Positions 56,816 through 64,000 of a DNA stretch of 64,000 nucleotides are shown piece by piece. Source of the stretch: Sphingomonadales bacterium Ga0077557. GTDB lineage: Bacteria > Pseudomonadota > Alphaproteobacteria > Sphingomonadales > Sphingomonadaceae. The notes beneath the pieces were generated by a model that had not been told where the DNA came from, ran no database searches, and saw only the letters and a program-made list of their open reading frames with translations. Made by a program: the position numbers and the translations under genes. Location: assembly GCA_001464615.1 (NCBI GenBank), contig LNFI01000006.1, forward strand, positions 111,056 to 175,055. Direction: 5' to 3'. How positions within the stretch are numbered: position 1 is the stretch's first letter; the number at the start of each line of letters is the position of its first letter.

Positions 56816-57573
56816 TCATCGTGCTTTCTTCCTTATAAAATCGCTATAGGCAATGCGCTGTGCAAGTGTCGGCGTAGTTGTAGGTTTAAAATCGTTGTCC
56901 AGACCTTTTTCCGGGTCAGTATCGAGCCAGGGTAGCCGGGTCGTGATCCAGAACGTTACTGGATCGTCGGTGCGTTCGACGGTGATGCGCCGCAGTTTTA
57001 CCCCCGCGCCAAAGCTTGCCGAAAGATCGTCCGGATTGATCTTCTCGACCGATTTGGGATCGGCGAGATTGCGGAAGCGGACCATCATCGGCCAGGCGCT
57101 TGGCGGGTCGCCGGGTTGGTGCCTTGATCCAATGCTGTCCGGATAATCGCGGGGGATCACCTGCGCACCGACAAGCGCGAGCGCTGCCTTGAAGCGCAGG
57201 TCGAAGTCCAGGTGGCTTGAATTTGGTAAGCCACGAGTCGTAGCAAGCGGTACCTGCGGCGCGGCGAGAAACAACACCGTCGACGCCCAGTCTATCAGAC
57301 GCCGCGCCGCCCGAGATCAACACTGACGGCCTCGCCGCGAATGGAAATCCAGAGCATGCCGGGGTTGGGAATGCTGTACTGCCAGGCACGGCCGGTATGC
57401 ACCTCGATCACGCTCGACCCGGTCCGCAAGCCCTCTGGCGTGTCGACCTCCACCGTTAGCCGATAGCGGTAGGTGGGATAAGTGCCACCTGCTGCACTGC
57501 TTCCACACGCCGACAGGATCGCAAGCACCGATCCCGCGAGCATCATCTTTGCGACTTTTCTTCGGTTAATCAT
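56816..57573 (-). pseudogene. Frameshifted paralogue of the lipase-associated lipoprotein
   Basis: Two frames together reproduce the neighbouring lipoprotein. 57573-57295 encodes the signal peptide (MINRRKVAKMMLAGSVLAILSAC), YRYRLTVEVDTPEGLRTGSSVIEV and RGEAVSVDLGRRGV, then stops at TGA. From about 57297 the shifted frame continues LIDWASTVLFLAAPQVPLA ... FRNLADPKSVEKINPDDLSASFGAGVKLRRI to 56816. A one-base loss near 57296 explains the break. It could be a true mutation or an assembly error; otherwise both halves are well conserved. Confidence 0.82.
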
Positions 57574-57814
57574 CTTGCAACACCGGCAGACATGTAAATT
57601 CCTGAGGCATGATCAGAATCAAATCTACAGGAAAATATAATGACTTAGCGTATTTGGCAACGAAGATCTTATGATTGGATATTTGGTAATAAAATTGGCA
57701 TTTATACTTAACAAACCGACTTTGGCGTCTCCGATCATGCCAAATTGGTCTGTTCGTTATCCAGAATCTGGCTCCATTAAATTGCCTCCGCAACAATCAA
57801 GGTGTTGATCGAGT

Positions 57815-58035
57815 GGCGGCGTGCGCGATCGCCAGGGCGGCGTCCCACTCTGTGGCAAAGGCGGGGTATTTCGCGGGGGGGGGCGCGGTGGCGGCCGAGT
57901 GCCGCATACGTCGCGCGGACATTGGCGGCAATGCGCAACAGGCGCAGGAACGCGGTGTTTTCAAGCTGTTGCGCGCGGGTGAGCGGACGAGCCATGACGC
58001 CGCCCCATCTCTTGCGCGAAATCCTACATTGCAAA
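57815..58035 (-). pseudogene. Decayed copy of the 48.7-49.7 kb hypothetical gene (5' part)
   Basis: The ATG at 57995 begins MARPLTRAQQLENTAFLRLLRIAANVRATYAALGRHR, nearly identical to the intact gene. The frame then shifts inside a run of nine G at about 57875-57883. The original frame resumes as AKYPAFATEWDAALAIAHAA, after which similarity ends near 57815. The 40 bases upstream of the ATG also match those upstream of the intact copy, so promoter and start were duplicated together. Confidence 0.78.
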
Positions 58036-58075
58036 GGGGGTTGGACTGGGAGGGGTGAGAGGGCCCCGACGCCCC

Positions 58076-58963
58076 CTACCCCACCACCTCAGCCACGCGA
58101 TCGAAATCGCTGGCGTCGTGCCGTTCGGCGAGCTGCTTGGCCGGATCGCCGAACACGCGGTTCACGCGGCTCCCGCGTTGTACGGCGGTGCGCGCGCCGA
58201 TCTGGTCGGTCCAGCGGGCGAGGTTCTTATACGCGTCAATGCCCAGGAATTCGCGGGCGTTATAGGCGACGCGGATGCCCGCGCCATACCAGGGGTAAAT
58301 CGCCATGTCGGCGATCGTGTAGTCATCGCCGATCATGTATTCGTGGGTGGCCAGATGGGTGTCGAGTACGTGGAGCTGGCGCTTCACTTCCATCGCGTAG
58401 CGATCGATCGGATACTGCATCTTGTAGGGCGCATAGGCATAGAAATGGCCGAAGCCGCCGCCCAGGAAGGGCGTCGCGCCCATTTGCCACATCAGCCAGT
58501 TGAACGTCGCCGCGCGTTTGTGCGGGTCGGTCGGCAGGAAGGCGCCGAACTTCTCCGCCAGATACACCATCATCGATCCGCTTTCGAACAGATGGATGAC
58601 CGGATCGACCGAATGATCCGCCATGGCGGGGATTTTGGAGTTCGGGTTGATCTCGACGAAACCGCTGCCGAACTGATCGCCCTCAGCGATTTTGATCAGC
58701 CAGGCGTCATAGTCCGCGCCCTTGTGCCCCGCCGCGAGCAGCTCCTCGAGCAGGATCGTCACTTTCACCCCGTTGGGCGTGCCAAGCGAATAAAGCTGGA
58801 TCGGGTGCTTGCCGATGGGCAGCGCTTTTTCATGCGTCGCGCCCGAAATGGGGCGGTTGATGCTGGCAAAGGCGCCGCCATTGCCGGGCTCCCAGGTCCA
58901 GACGGCGGGGGGGACGTAGCCAGCGGGCTGATTGTTGGCGGCGGGGTCAGCGGCGTCGGTCAT
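58076..58963 (-). CDS. YghU-like glutathione transferase / disulfide-bond oxidoreductase
   Basis: Protein of 295 residues, matching the length of YghU-type enzymes. It has the N-terminal extension motif FASINRPISGATHEKALPIGKHPIQLYSLGTPNGVKVTILLEEL, the glutathione-binding NPNSKIPAM and FESGSMMVYLAEKFG, and a C-terminal helical domain ending with GDDYTIADMAIYPW. These proteins bind two glutathiones and reduce disulfides or organic hydroperoxides. The start is preceded by GGGAGG. Confidence 0.94.
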   Translation of the reverse strand: MTDAADPAANNQPAGYVPPAVWTWEPGNGGAFASINRPISGATHEKALPIGKHPIQLYSLGTPNGVKVTILLEELLAAGHKGADYDAWLIKIAEGDQFGSGFVEINPNSKIPAMADHSVDPVIHLFESGSMMVYLAEKFGAFLPTDPHKRAATFNWLMWQMGATPFLGGGFGHFYAYAPYKMQYPIDRYAMEVKRQLHVLDTHLATHEYMIGDDYTIADMAIYPWYGAGIRVAYNAREFLGIDAYKNLARWTDQIGARTAVQRGSRVNRVFGDPAKQLAERHDASDFDRVAEVVG

Positions 58964-59094
58964 GCGGAGTCCTCCCTATGGTTGCTGGCCACAATATGGG
59001 GTCGCGGGTGCTGGCGTCCAGTGATGCGAAGGCTTGGGGGCGAGCGGCGCTGTCTTGTGCCGTGATTGATCCCGAACGCGCGGGGCTGGGCGGA

Positions 59095-59210
59095 TGTCGC
59101 CGCTCCGGCACAGCGCCTCCATCCGGACGGCGTTTTCGAGCAATTGCGCGCGGGTCAACAATTGGGCGATGGAGCCTGCCCATCTCTACCGCGATTTCCT
59201 ACCGTGCAAG
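59095..59210 (-). pseudogene. Third, strongly decayed copy of the promoter/N-terminal module
   Basis: Minus-strand sequence upstream of the GST gene resembles the intact gene at 49.7 kb: an upstream stretch (GTAGGAAATCGCG...GAGATGG), a start codon mutated to ATC (59170-59168), then codons reading LTRAQLLENAVRMEALCRSGDI. Similarity stops after about 25 codons. It is the most diverged of three same-orientation copies. Confidence 0.6.
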
Positions 59211-59233
59211 CGGAACGCGGCTTACGTGCCGAT

Positions 59234-62200
59234 TCAGCGTTTTCCATTCGCCTCGATGATCGCCTCCTGTGCGTGATCCATCTGGAGCTGATAGCCGACC
59301 CGATCGGCATGCGCGATTGCCCGGTGCAACAGATAGAGCCCGGATTCGTCGCCGCGCTTGAGCAAAATCCGCCCCATCAACACCCTGAGCGCAATCCGCT
59401 GCAAGACCATGCCATAACGCACCGCGACGGTCATCGCTTCCGACGCCGCAATGCCCGCAGTTTCCGTATCGTCAAGCGCCAGATGATGCTCGGCCATGCC
59501 CCGCAAAACCTGGATCGTCACGCGCGGCAGCTCCATGACGGCGGCATATTGCTTGGCCTGTTCGAACAACGTCAAGATCTTGCCCGACTCCGCCTTGGCG
59601 TCCATGCCCCGAATTTCCGTGAGGCGCGCCCGCCACAGAATGTCCATCTGGCGGCCGGCCTCGGCGGTCGAGCGGCCGAGATAGGCCGCCTTGTTCGCCT
59701 CTTCGGTGCGTTGCAGGCCGTAAAGCAGCGCCGCCTTGCGGATATAGGTGACCGCAAGCGCGCGTTGCTGTTCGGTCTCGATCAACGCCGAAATCGCCTT
59801 GCGAAACCGCCGTTCCGCCATTGTATAATTGCCGCCAAGATGATCGCACAAGCCGAGATAGCTTTCGATCAGCGGTTTGGTCCGCTTATCCTCTTCCACT
59901 GACGTCGCCAGCGCCGACTCCATCTGTCGCTCGATCTCGATCAGCTTGGAGCGTGCCTCCTGAATTCGCCCGCGTTCGATCCGTACCAGCGCGCGATTGA
60001 TCTCGATCCGCCGCCACGCCTGGCCGGGCAGCGGCGTGCGCAGGACGCTGTTGGCGCGCTCGGTGACGCGAAAGCCACGTTGCGCTTCGTACAGATCGCC
60101 CTGCAGAAAGGCGATGACGCTGCGTTCGTTGAGTAGCCAGATGAGTTCGCCGCTGTAGAGCGCGGGGTTCTTGTGGACGTCGTTGGGTATCTTCTCGATC
60201 AGTTCGACCAACCGAAAGATGATATCTTCCACCTCGCTCGTCGCACCTCTCCGTAGCTTATCAAGTCGATCGAGCGCCGCCGCGCGCGCGCGTTGCGATT
60301 CGCGGAAGCTGTTGATGAGCTGGTCAAGCCGACGCCGATGCTCCTCGAATTCGCCGAATTCGCCATCGCCCAACTCTTTCTTGCTCGGCATTTGCGCGAC
60401 GAGCGAGGCCGCCGAAAAGAAGCCGCGAATAACCCCTGCTGCGGCGCGAATACTCACCTGCATATCCGTGGCCTGCATGCTGATCGCGCGTTCGAGCTGC
60501 GCCAGCAGCGCTTCGCTACGGATCACCGACAAATCGAACTTGCTTGTCGATGATTTGTGCCCATCAATCGATTTTTTGGGCGGATTGACCGCTTCTCGGA
60601 GCTTGCCGAGCTCGGTGTGGATCTTTTCGAACTGTCCGGTCGGCACTGTATCGCGCCACGATCCGCGCAATCGGCTCACCGTCGTCTTGAGCTCGCGCTG
60701 GATCGCCTCGCTCGCAACCGTGATATCGGTCGGCATCGAAATCGCCAGCGTCATGCTGAAACTGTTCGACAATAATTCGTCGCCCGAACGGACGCCGATC
60801 CGTTCGCGCATTTCGGCGATCACGCAGCGATGCAGGACGACGCGCAATTCATCCGCAGGGACGCGCCAATTCTTCGGCAGGCGTTGCGACGGTGACCCAG
60901 TCGCCGAATTGGCAGGGGGCGTAACATTCGAATAGGGAGAAGGCTGGATCGTCAAGACCAAGCCGAACTTGGCAAGTCGGCTTAGCGCGGCGCAACGCTC
61001 CTCGCGCAATACATTCTGTTTGTTGAGCTTGGACCCGCTCTTTTCACGGTGATGAAAGATCTTGTCGATCTGCCCACCCGGAGTACTCAGATGGTCGAGC
61101 ACGCTGCTCTCGATTGGCAGTCCGATGAAGGACAATGCTTCCAGAAAATGCAAGTCAAGCACCGCCCGCATCCGGTCGAGCGCCGCCTCTCCCGGCGTCG
61201 CGCGGCTCCCGGTACGCGGTGGAAAGGCAAGGTCGTGCCAATTGTCCAGCACCACCCGCATTACCGACTCGATTGCAAGCGAGCGCGCCGTATTGGGTTG
61301 CAGCGCCTCGGTCGAACGCCCCGCAGCATAGCGGAGCTGGTCGTGGAGTTCGACCGTGTTGATCCGACCTTTGGCCTCCTCCCGAGCGGTCTCTAAAAGA
61401 TAGCCGAGAAAGCCGCGGTCGCGCAAATCAACCGTTTCGCCTTTGGTAATCTCGGACCATTTGATCTCGTCCAACAGCTTTGGGCGCCTCTTCAGTTTGG
61501 AGTTCGGTTCCAACTCGGGGAAGGCACGCTCAAGCTTGTTCCGGATATACCGTTCACAGCCGTCGCCCCCCAAAAAAATCAGCCGAAGCGACGTGGCCGC
61601 AAATTCTTTGCTGATCAATTTATCCAGCAACAAATCAAGTTCTGGAGCAACCGATGCGCCGCGCCGGTCGATCAACCGCTCAAGTCCAGAAATGACAATC
61701 GTGGCCGCACTGATCGGGGTTGCCGGATTGCGCTTCTTCCGTCGTGATGAAGTCAAGCTTTCTTCTAACGCTAACAGCCGGTTCACGCGCGGCGGCGGCC
61801 TGTTTTCGACATCTGTACGCAATTGCCAAACAAACATAAGTATTTGTGAAAGAACACTGTCAAATTCAATAGCAAAATTACAGTTTATCATTAAGTACGG
61901 GTGCTTAAGTGCCCAAAGTTTACCCGCCAGCGCTCGCAACAACGCACCTTTGCCGGTACCGAGCGGCGAGAAAAACGTTGTATAACTACTATCGCTCAGA
62001 AGTTTTTCTGCCGCATGCGGCATAGGAAATGGCGGCTCGTCGTCGAAACCCTTCGGCTCGACCGTACCGTCCGTGTTCAACCGCCAGTTGCAGCTGACGG
62101 ACTGGTGACGCCAGCCACGTTCCGGGTCGGTCGGCGTGACTCCCTGCTTCTTGGCGGCCTGCTCCCACAGCAACATTTCGCGGACGAACAGGGGGTCGTT

Positions 62201-63955
62201 GTCTACACCACCTTGATCGCCAGCGCCCGGCTTCAGTGGTCCGACGAAAAGACCCAACTGCCGATTGATCGCATCGTCGAAAAGCTTTCGGCTCTGCGGC
62301 AATTGTCGCCGGCGGGCATAGACGATAGTGTCTTCATAGAGGTCACGCATCGCTTCGATAGTCGCGAAGGTATAAAGCTTCGCCTTGAACATTTTGAGAT
62401 AGCCGGTCCACGAGTCAATGACGTGCGACTTGGGTTTTTTCAAACTGCGCGAAATCTCCTTTGCCAGCGCGACAAAGATCTTGCGATCTCCCGAAATTCC
62501 GCTGACCTCGACGTCGGCATCGTCCCCATCTCCCTCGCGGCGGCTCCGGTCAGCAGGGAATGCGTCGTCGATCCAGAGGGGCAGCTCGAATGCTCCCCAA
62601 GATTCGGATGCGAGATGTTTGTTAAGATTTTCGATTAGGGTTAGAAGATCGGGGAGCCCCTGCCGCCAGCGGCCCGGTGCGCCGGCATGAATCAAATGGA
62701 TGCCATATTGGCTGTAGAATCCCATCTGATCGCGCCACCCCTTCGTGCCACCTTTCTCGAGCGCCATAATCGCAAACACCGGATTATGCGGCGTTGCACG
62801 ACCGCGGCTGACCAATTCGCGCAACGCCCGCGTGATCTCCGCCTCGCTCAGGCCAAGTCCGACAAAGACGATCGGATTGCCCGTCAGCGTCACATCGAGG
62901 GCTTGCTCCAATGACGTCCGCACCGTGCGATCACGGCGATATTGACGGTTGGAATCCGCGTCGGTCAGCAACATCGAAACGTGCCGGTCGGCGCGCCCGT
63001 GCAAATGCAGGATCTGCGCGCGATAATCGGGCGAATCGAGCGCAAATTCGAACAGCCTGCCGACCGCTTTGTCGTCATAAAGATCAGTCGTCGCCAATTG
63101 TCCGTCGGGGAAGCGCCGCGTCAACCCGCCGGTCTCGCCATCCTTGATCAAATGCCCCTGCTCGACCGCCTGTTCGATGCCGTAAGGCGGCGGCTGCGTC
63201 GATCTGAAATCCTCGAGGATCAGCTTATTTTCGAGCATATAATCGAAATTGAGCGTCATATAGCGTCTGATGCGAAGCCATTCGCGGAGGCGGACGATTG
63301 GATCCAGAATCGGGCGCGGCGGCGACAGCATTGCTTGCGCGACGGTCGACTTTATCGTCTTGCCCCGCTTTTCGGCCTCGCTCACGGCACGCACAAACTT
63401 GATTTTTCGCTTCAGCGCCGCATGCATCTGCGCTGGCGGGATTCTCGCGAGAAAATATCCCAACGCACTGCGCCGGTCGATCGGAAGTGCATCGTATGCC
63501 TCGACGCCCATCAGCCGTAAGGGGCCAGCAATGTCCGCGAGAAACGCTTTGAACTGATCAAGCATGTCTGGATCGCGAGCGATCATATTGCTGATGAATT
63601 TTCGAGAGTAGACGAGCGACGCCAGACGCTGCACCTCCTGAGGATTGAGGGCGCGCAGCATATTTGTAAGGGCCTCAGTCGGGTCCTTATCGGCATGAAA
63701 TCTCCGAGCGAGCAGCTCGGTTATGTAGAAGGTGTCGTCGCGATACAATTTCGCCATAAAGGCACGAAAACTGGAGATATTGTCAGATCGTTTTCCGATG
63801 ATCGGGCATTCCGGCCAATATTCTTCGTCAAGGCGGTCGATCCGGTTGAGCGCAACTTCGCACAGATCAAGCGCAACATATTTGTGAGCCGACGAATCGA
63901 GTGTGGTCTGAGCCCCGCGTTTTCCTCCAGATTTGAGTAGAGTCCGGCCCACCAA
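59234..63955 (-). CDS. SIR2-like / STAND NTPase / TPR protein, probably N-terminally truncated by an IS
   Basis: Very large protein (1573 codons from a TTG at 63955; the frame stays open to the window edge). Residues of about 230-425 carry later SIR2_2-type motifs: MTLNFDYMLE (TTNxD-like), ILHLHGRAD (catalytic His) and IVFVGLGLSEAEI. A STAND-type NTPase follows with P-loop FFSPLGTGKGALL (about 661-673) and Walker B-like TIVISGLERLID. From about residue 1290 to the end are TPR-like helices (YTMAERRFRKAISALIE, AVTYIRKAALLYG). This order matches antiphage STAND/SIR2 proteins, which sense phage and deplete NAD. The GAGxS motif expected before the present start is absent, and the first 18 or so codons derive from an IS end. 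Confidence 0.85.
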   Translation of the reverse strand: MVGRTLLKSGGKRGAQTTLDSSAHKYVALDLCEVALNRIDRLDEEYWPECPIIGKRSDNISSFRAFMAKLYRDDTFYITELLARRFHADKDPTEALTNMLRALNPQEVQRLASLVYSRKFISNMIARDPDMLDQFKAFLADIAGPLRLMGVEAYDALPIDRRSALGYFLARIPPAQMHAALKRKIKFVRAVSEAEKRGKTIKSTVAQAMLSPPRPILDPIVRLREWLRIRRYMTLNFDYMLENKLILEDFRSTQPPPYGIEQAVEQGHLIKDGETGGLTRRFPDGQLATTDLYDDKAVGRLFEFALDSPDYRAQILHLHGRADRHVSMLLTDADSNRQYRRDRTVRTSLEQALDVTLTGNPIVFVGLGLSEAEITRALRELVSRGRATPHNPVFAIMALEKGGTKGWRDQMGFYSQYGIHLIHAGAPGRWRQGLPDLLTLIENLNKHLASESWGAFELPLWIDDAFPADRSRREGDGDDADVEVSGISGDRKIFVALAKEISRSLKKPKSHVIDSWTGYLKMFKAKLYTFATIEAMRDLYEDTIVYARRRQLPQSRKLFDDAINRQLGLFVGPLKPGAGDQGGVDNDPLFVREMLLWEQAAKKQGVTPTDPERGWRHQSVSCNWRLNTDGTVEPKGFDDEPPFPMPHAAEKLLSDSSYTTFFSPLGTGKGALLRALAGKLWALKHPYLMINCNFAIEFDSVLSQILMFVWQLRTDVENRPPPRVNRLLALEESLTSSRRKKRNPATPISAATIVISGLERLIDRRGASVAPELDLLLDKLISKEFAATSLRLIFLGGDGCERYIRNKLERAFPELEPNSKLKRRPKLLDEIKWSEITKGETVDLRDRGFLGYLLETAREEAKGRINTVELHDQLRYAAGRSTEALQPNTARSLAIESVMRVVLDNWHDLAFPPRTGSRATPGEAALDRMRAVLDLHFLEALSFIGLPIESSVLDHLSTPGGQIDKIFHHREKSGSKLNKQNVLREERCAALSRLAKFGLVLTIQPSPYSNVTPPANSATGSPSQRLPKNWRVPADELRVVLHRCVIAEMRERIGVRSGDELLSNSFSMTLAISMPTDITVASEAIQRELKTTVSRLRGSWRDTVPTGQFEKIHTELGKLREAVNPPKKSIDGHKSSTSKFDLSVIRSEALLAQLERAISMQATDMQVSIRAAAGVIRGFFSAASLVAQMPSKKELGDGEFGEFEEHRRRLDQLINSFRESQRARAAALDRLDKLRRGATSEVEDIIFRLVELIEKIPNDVHKNPALYSGELIWLLNERSVIAFLQGDLYEAQRGFRVTERANSVLRTPLPGQAWRRIEINRALVRIERGRIQEARSKLIEIERQMESALATSVEEDKRTKPLIESYLGLCDHLGGNYTMAERRFRKAISALIETEQQRALAVTYIRKAALLYGLQRTEEANKAAYLGRSTAEAGRQMDILWRARLTEIRGMDAKAESGKILTLFEQAKQYAAVMELPRVTIQVLRGMAEHHLALDDTETAGIAASEAMTVAVRYGMVLQRIALRVLMGRILLKRGDESGLYLLHRAIAHADRVGYQLQMDHAQEAIIEANGKR

Positions 63956-64000
63956 GGGAGTCGGATGATGAAGGCAAGCAGGTTCAGCGAAGAGCAGATT
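63904..64000 (+). mobile_element. Left end of an IS3-family insertion sequence (continues past window)
   Basis: Sequence from about 63904 (TGGTCTGAGCCCCGCGTTTT) to the edge has the layout of an IS3/IS407-group left end: a short GC-rich terminal repeat, a 50-60 base leader, AAGGGAG and then orfA. The exact terminus (63902-63910) cannot be fixed without the right end. Confidence 0.6.
63965..64000 (+). CDS. IS3-family transposase OrfA, N-terminal fragment
   Basis: ATGATG at 63965 behind AAGGGAG begins MMKASRFSEEQI and runs to the edge. The sequence (M)KxSRFSEEQI is the usual start of the helix-turn-helix OrfA of IS3-family elements. Only 12 codons are visible, so the subgroup is not certain. 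It points away from the SIR2/STAND gene. Confidence 0.7.
   Translation, partial: MMKASRFSEEQI

Noticed and set aside
57566..57796. Minus-strand 76-codon frame in the AT-rich leader before the lipoprotein genes
   Set aside because: No ribosome site, no recognisable domain, overlaps the lipoprotein start; the stretch looks like a promoter/leader region.

Overview
The window reads as a chromosomal segment of a Sphingomonadales alphaproteobacterium (Sphingomonas/Sphingopyxis-like). The evidence is high GC, a complete alphaproteobacterial dcw cluster ending ftsQ-ftsA-ftsZ, a tRNA-Trp/secE/nusG block, NDUFA12 and DUF2155 genes, and strong use of 4-bp ATGA/GTGA stop-start overlaps. The genus is inferred from gene content and style, not from a database comparison.

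Layout. 1-7.2 kb: minus-strand SPOR protein (runs off the left edge), argS, dGTPase-like gene and TPR/SPOR protein, with one plus-strand M20 peptidase. 7.2-26 kb: the dcw cluster on the minus strand in canonical order mraZ-rsmH-ftsL-ftsI-murE-murF-mraY-murD-ftsW-murG-murC-murB-ddl-ftsQ-ftsA-ftsZ. Most junctions overlap by 1-4 bp, and a 10-bp-periodic array of putative MraZ boxes lies upstream of mraZ. Two GC-rich palindromic elements lie in the cluster: one between murB and ddl, supplying the ddl ribosome binding site, and one inserted in frame inside murD. 26-43.6 kb: housekeeping and small accessory genes, including cysteine synthase, Mpo1-like, amidohydrolase, a pseudo-peptidase/TPR protein, Y-family polymerase, ParA-like ATPase, aat overlapping a DUF2155 gene on the opposite strand, NDUFA12, DUF192, a double cold-shock protein, recX, a fatty acyl-AMP ligase and a GGDEF/EAL protein. 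43.7-44.9 kb: tRNA-Trp, secE, nusG and a cluster of hairpins. 44.9-48.5 kb: a vapBC-type toxin-antitoxin pair with a palindromic operator, an azoR-SDR pair and a divergent LysR regulator with a T-N11-A box.

48.7-59.2 kb is accessory. A type I secretion ABC transporter and HlyD adaptor follow an RTX lipase, which is preceded by a lipoprotein gene and a frameshifted paralogue of it. This block is bordered by one full and two decayed copies of the same promoter plus N-terminal gene module (49.7, 58.0 and 59.2 kb), all in one orientation. A YghU-like glutathione transferase sits between the two decayed copies.

59.2-64 kb holds the most striking locus: a very large SIR2-like/STAND NTPase/TPR protein of the architecture known from antiphage defence (Avs-like). 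Its N-terminus appears to have been cut by an IS3-family element whose orfA starts on the plus strand at the right edge. The visible product lacks the first SIR2 motif (GAGxS) and has an atypical P-loop.
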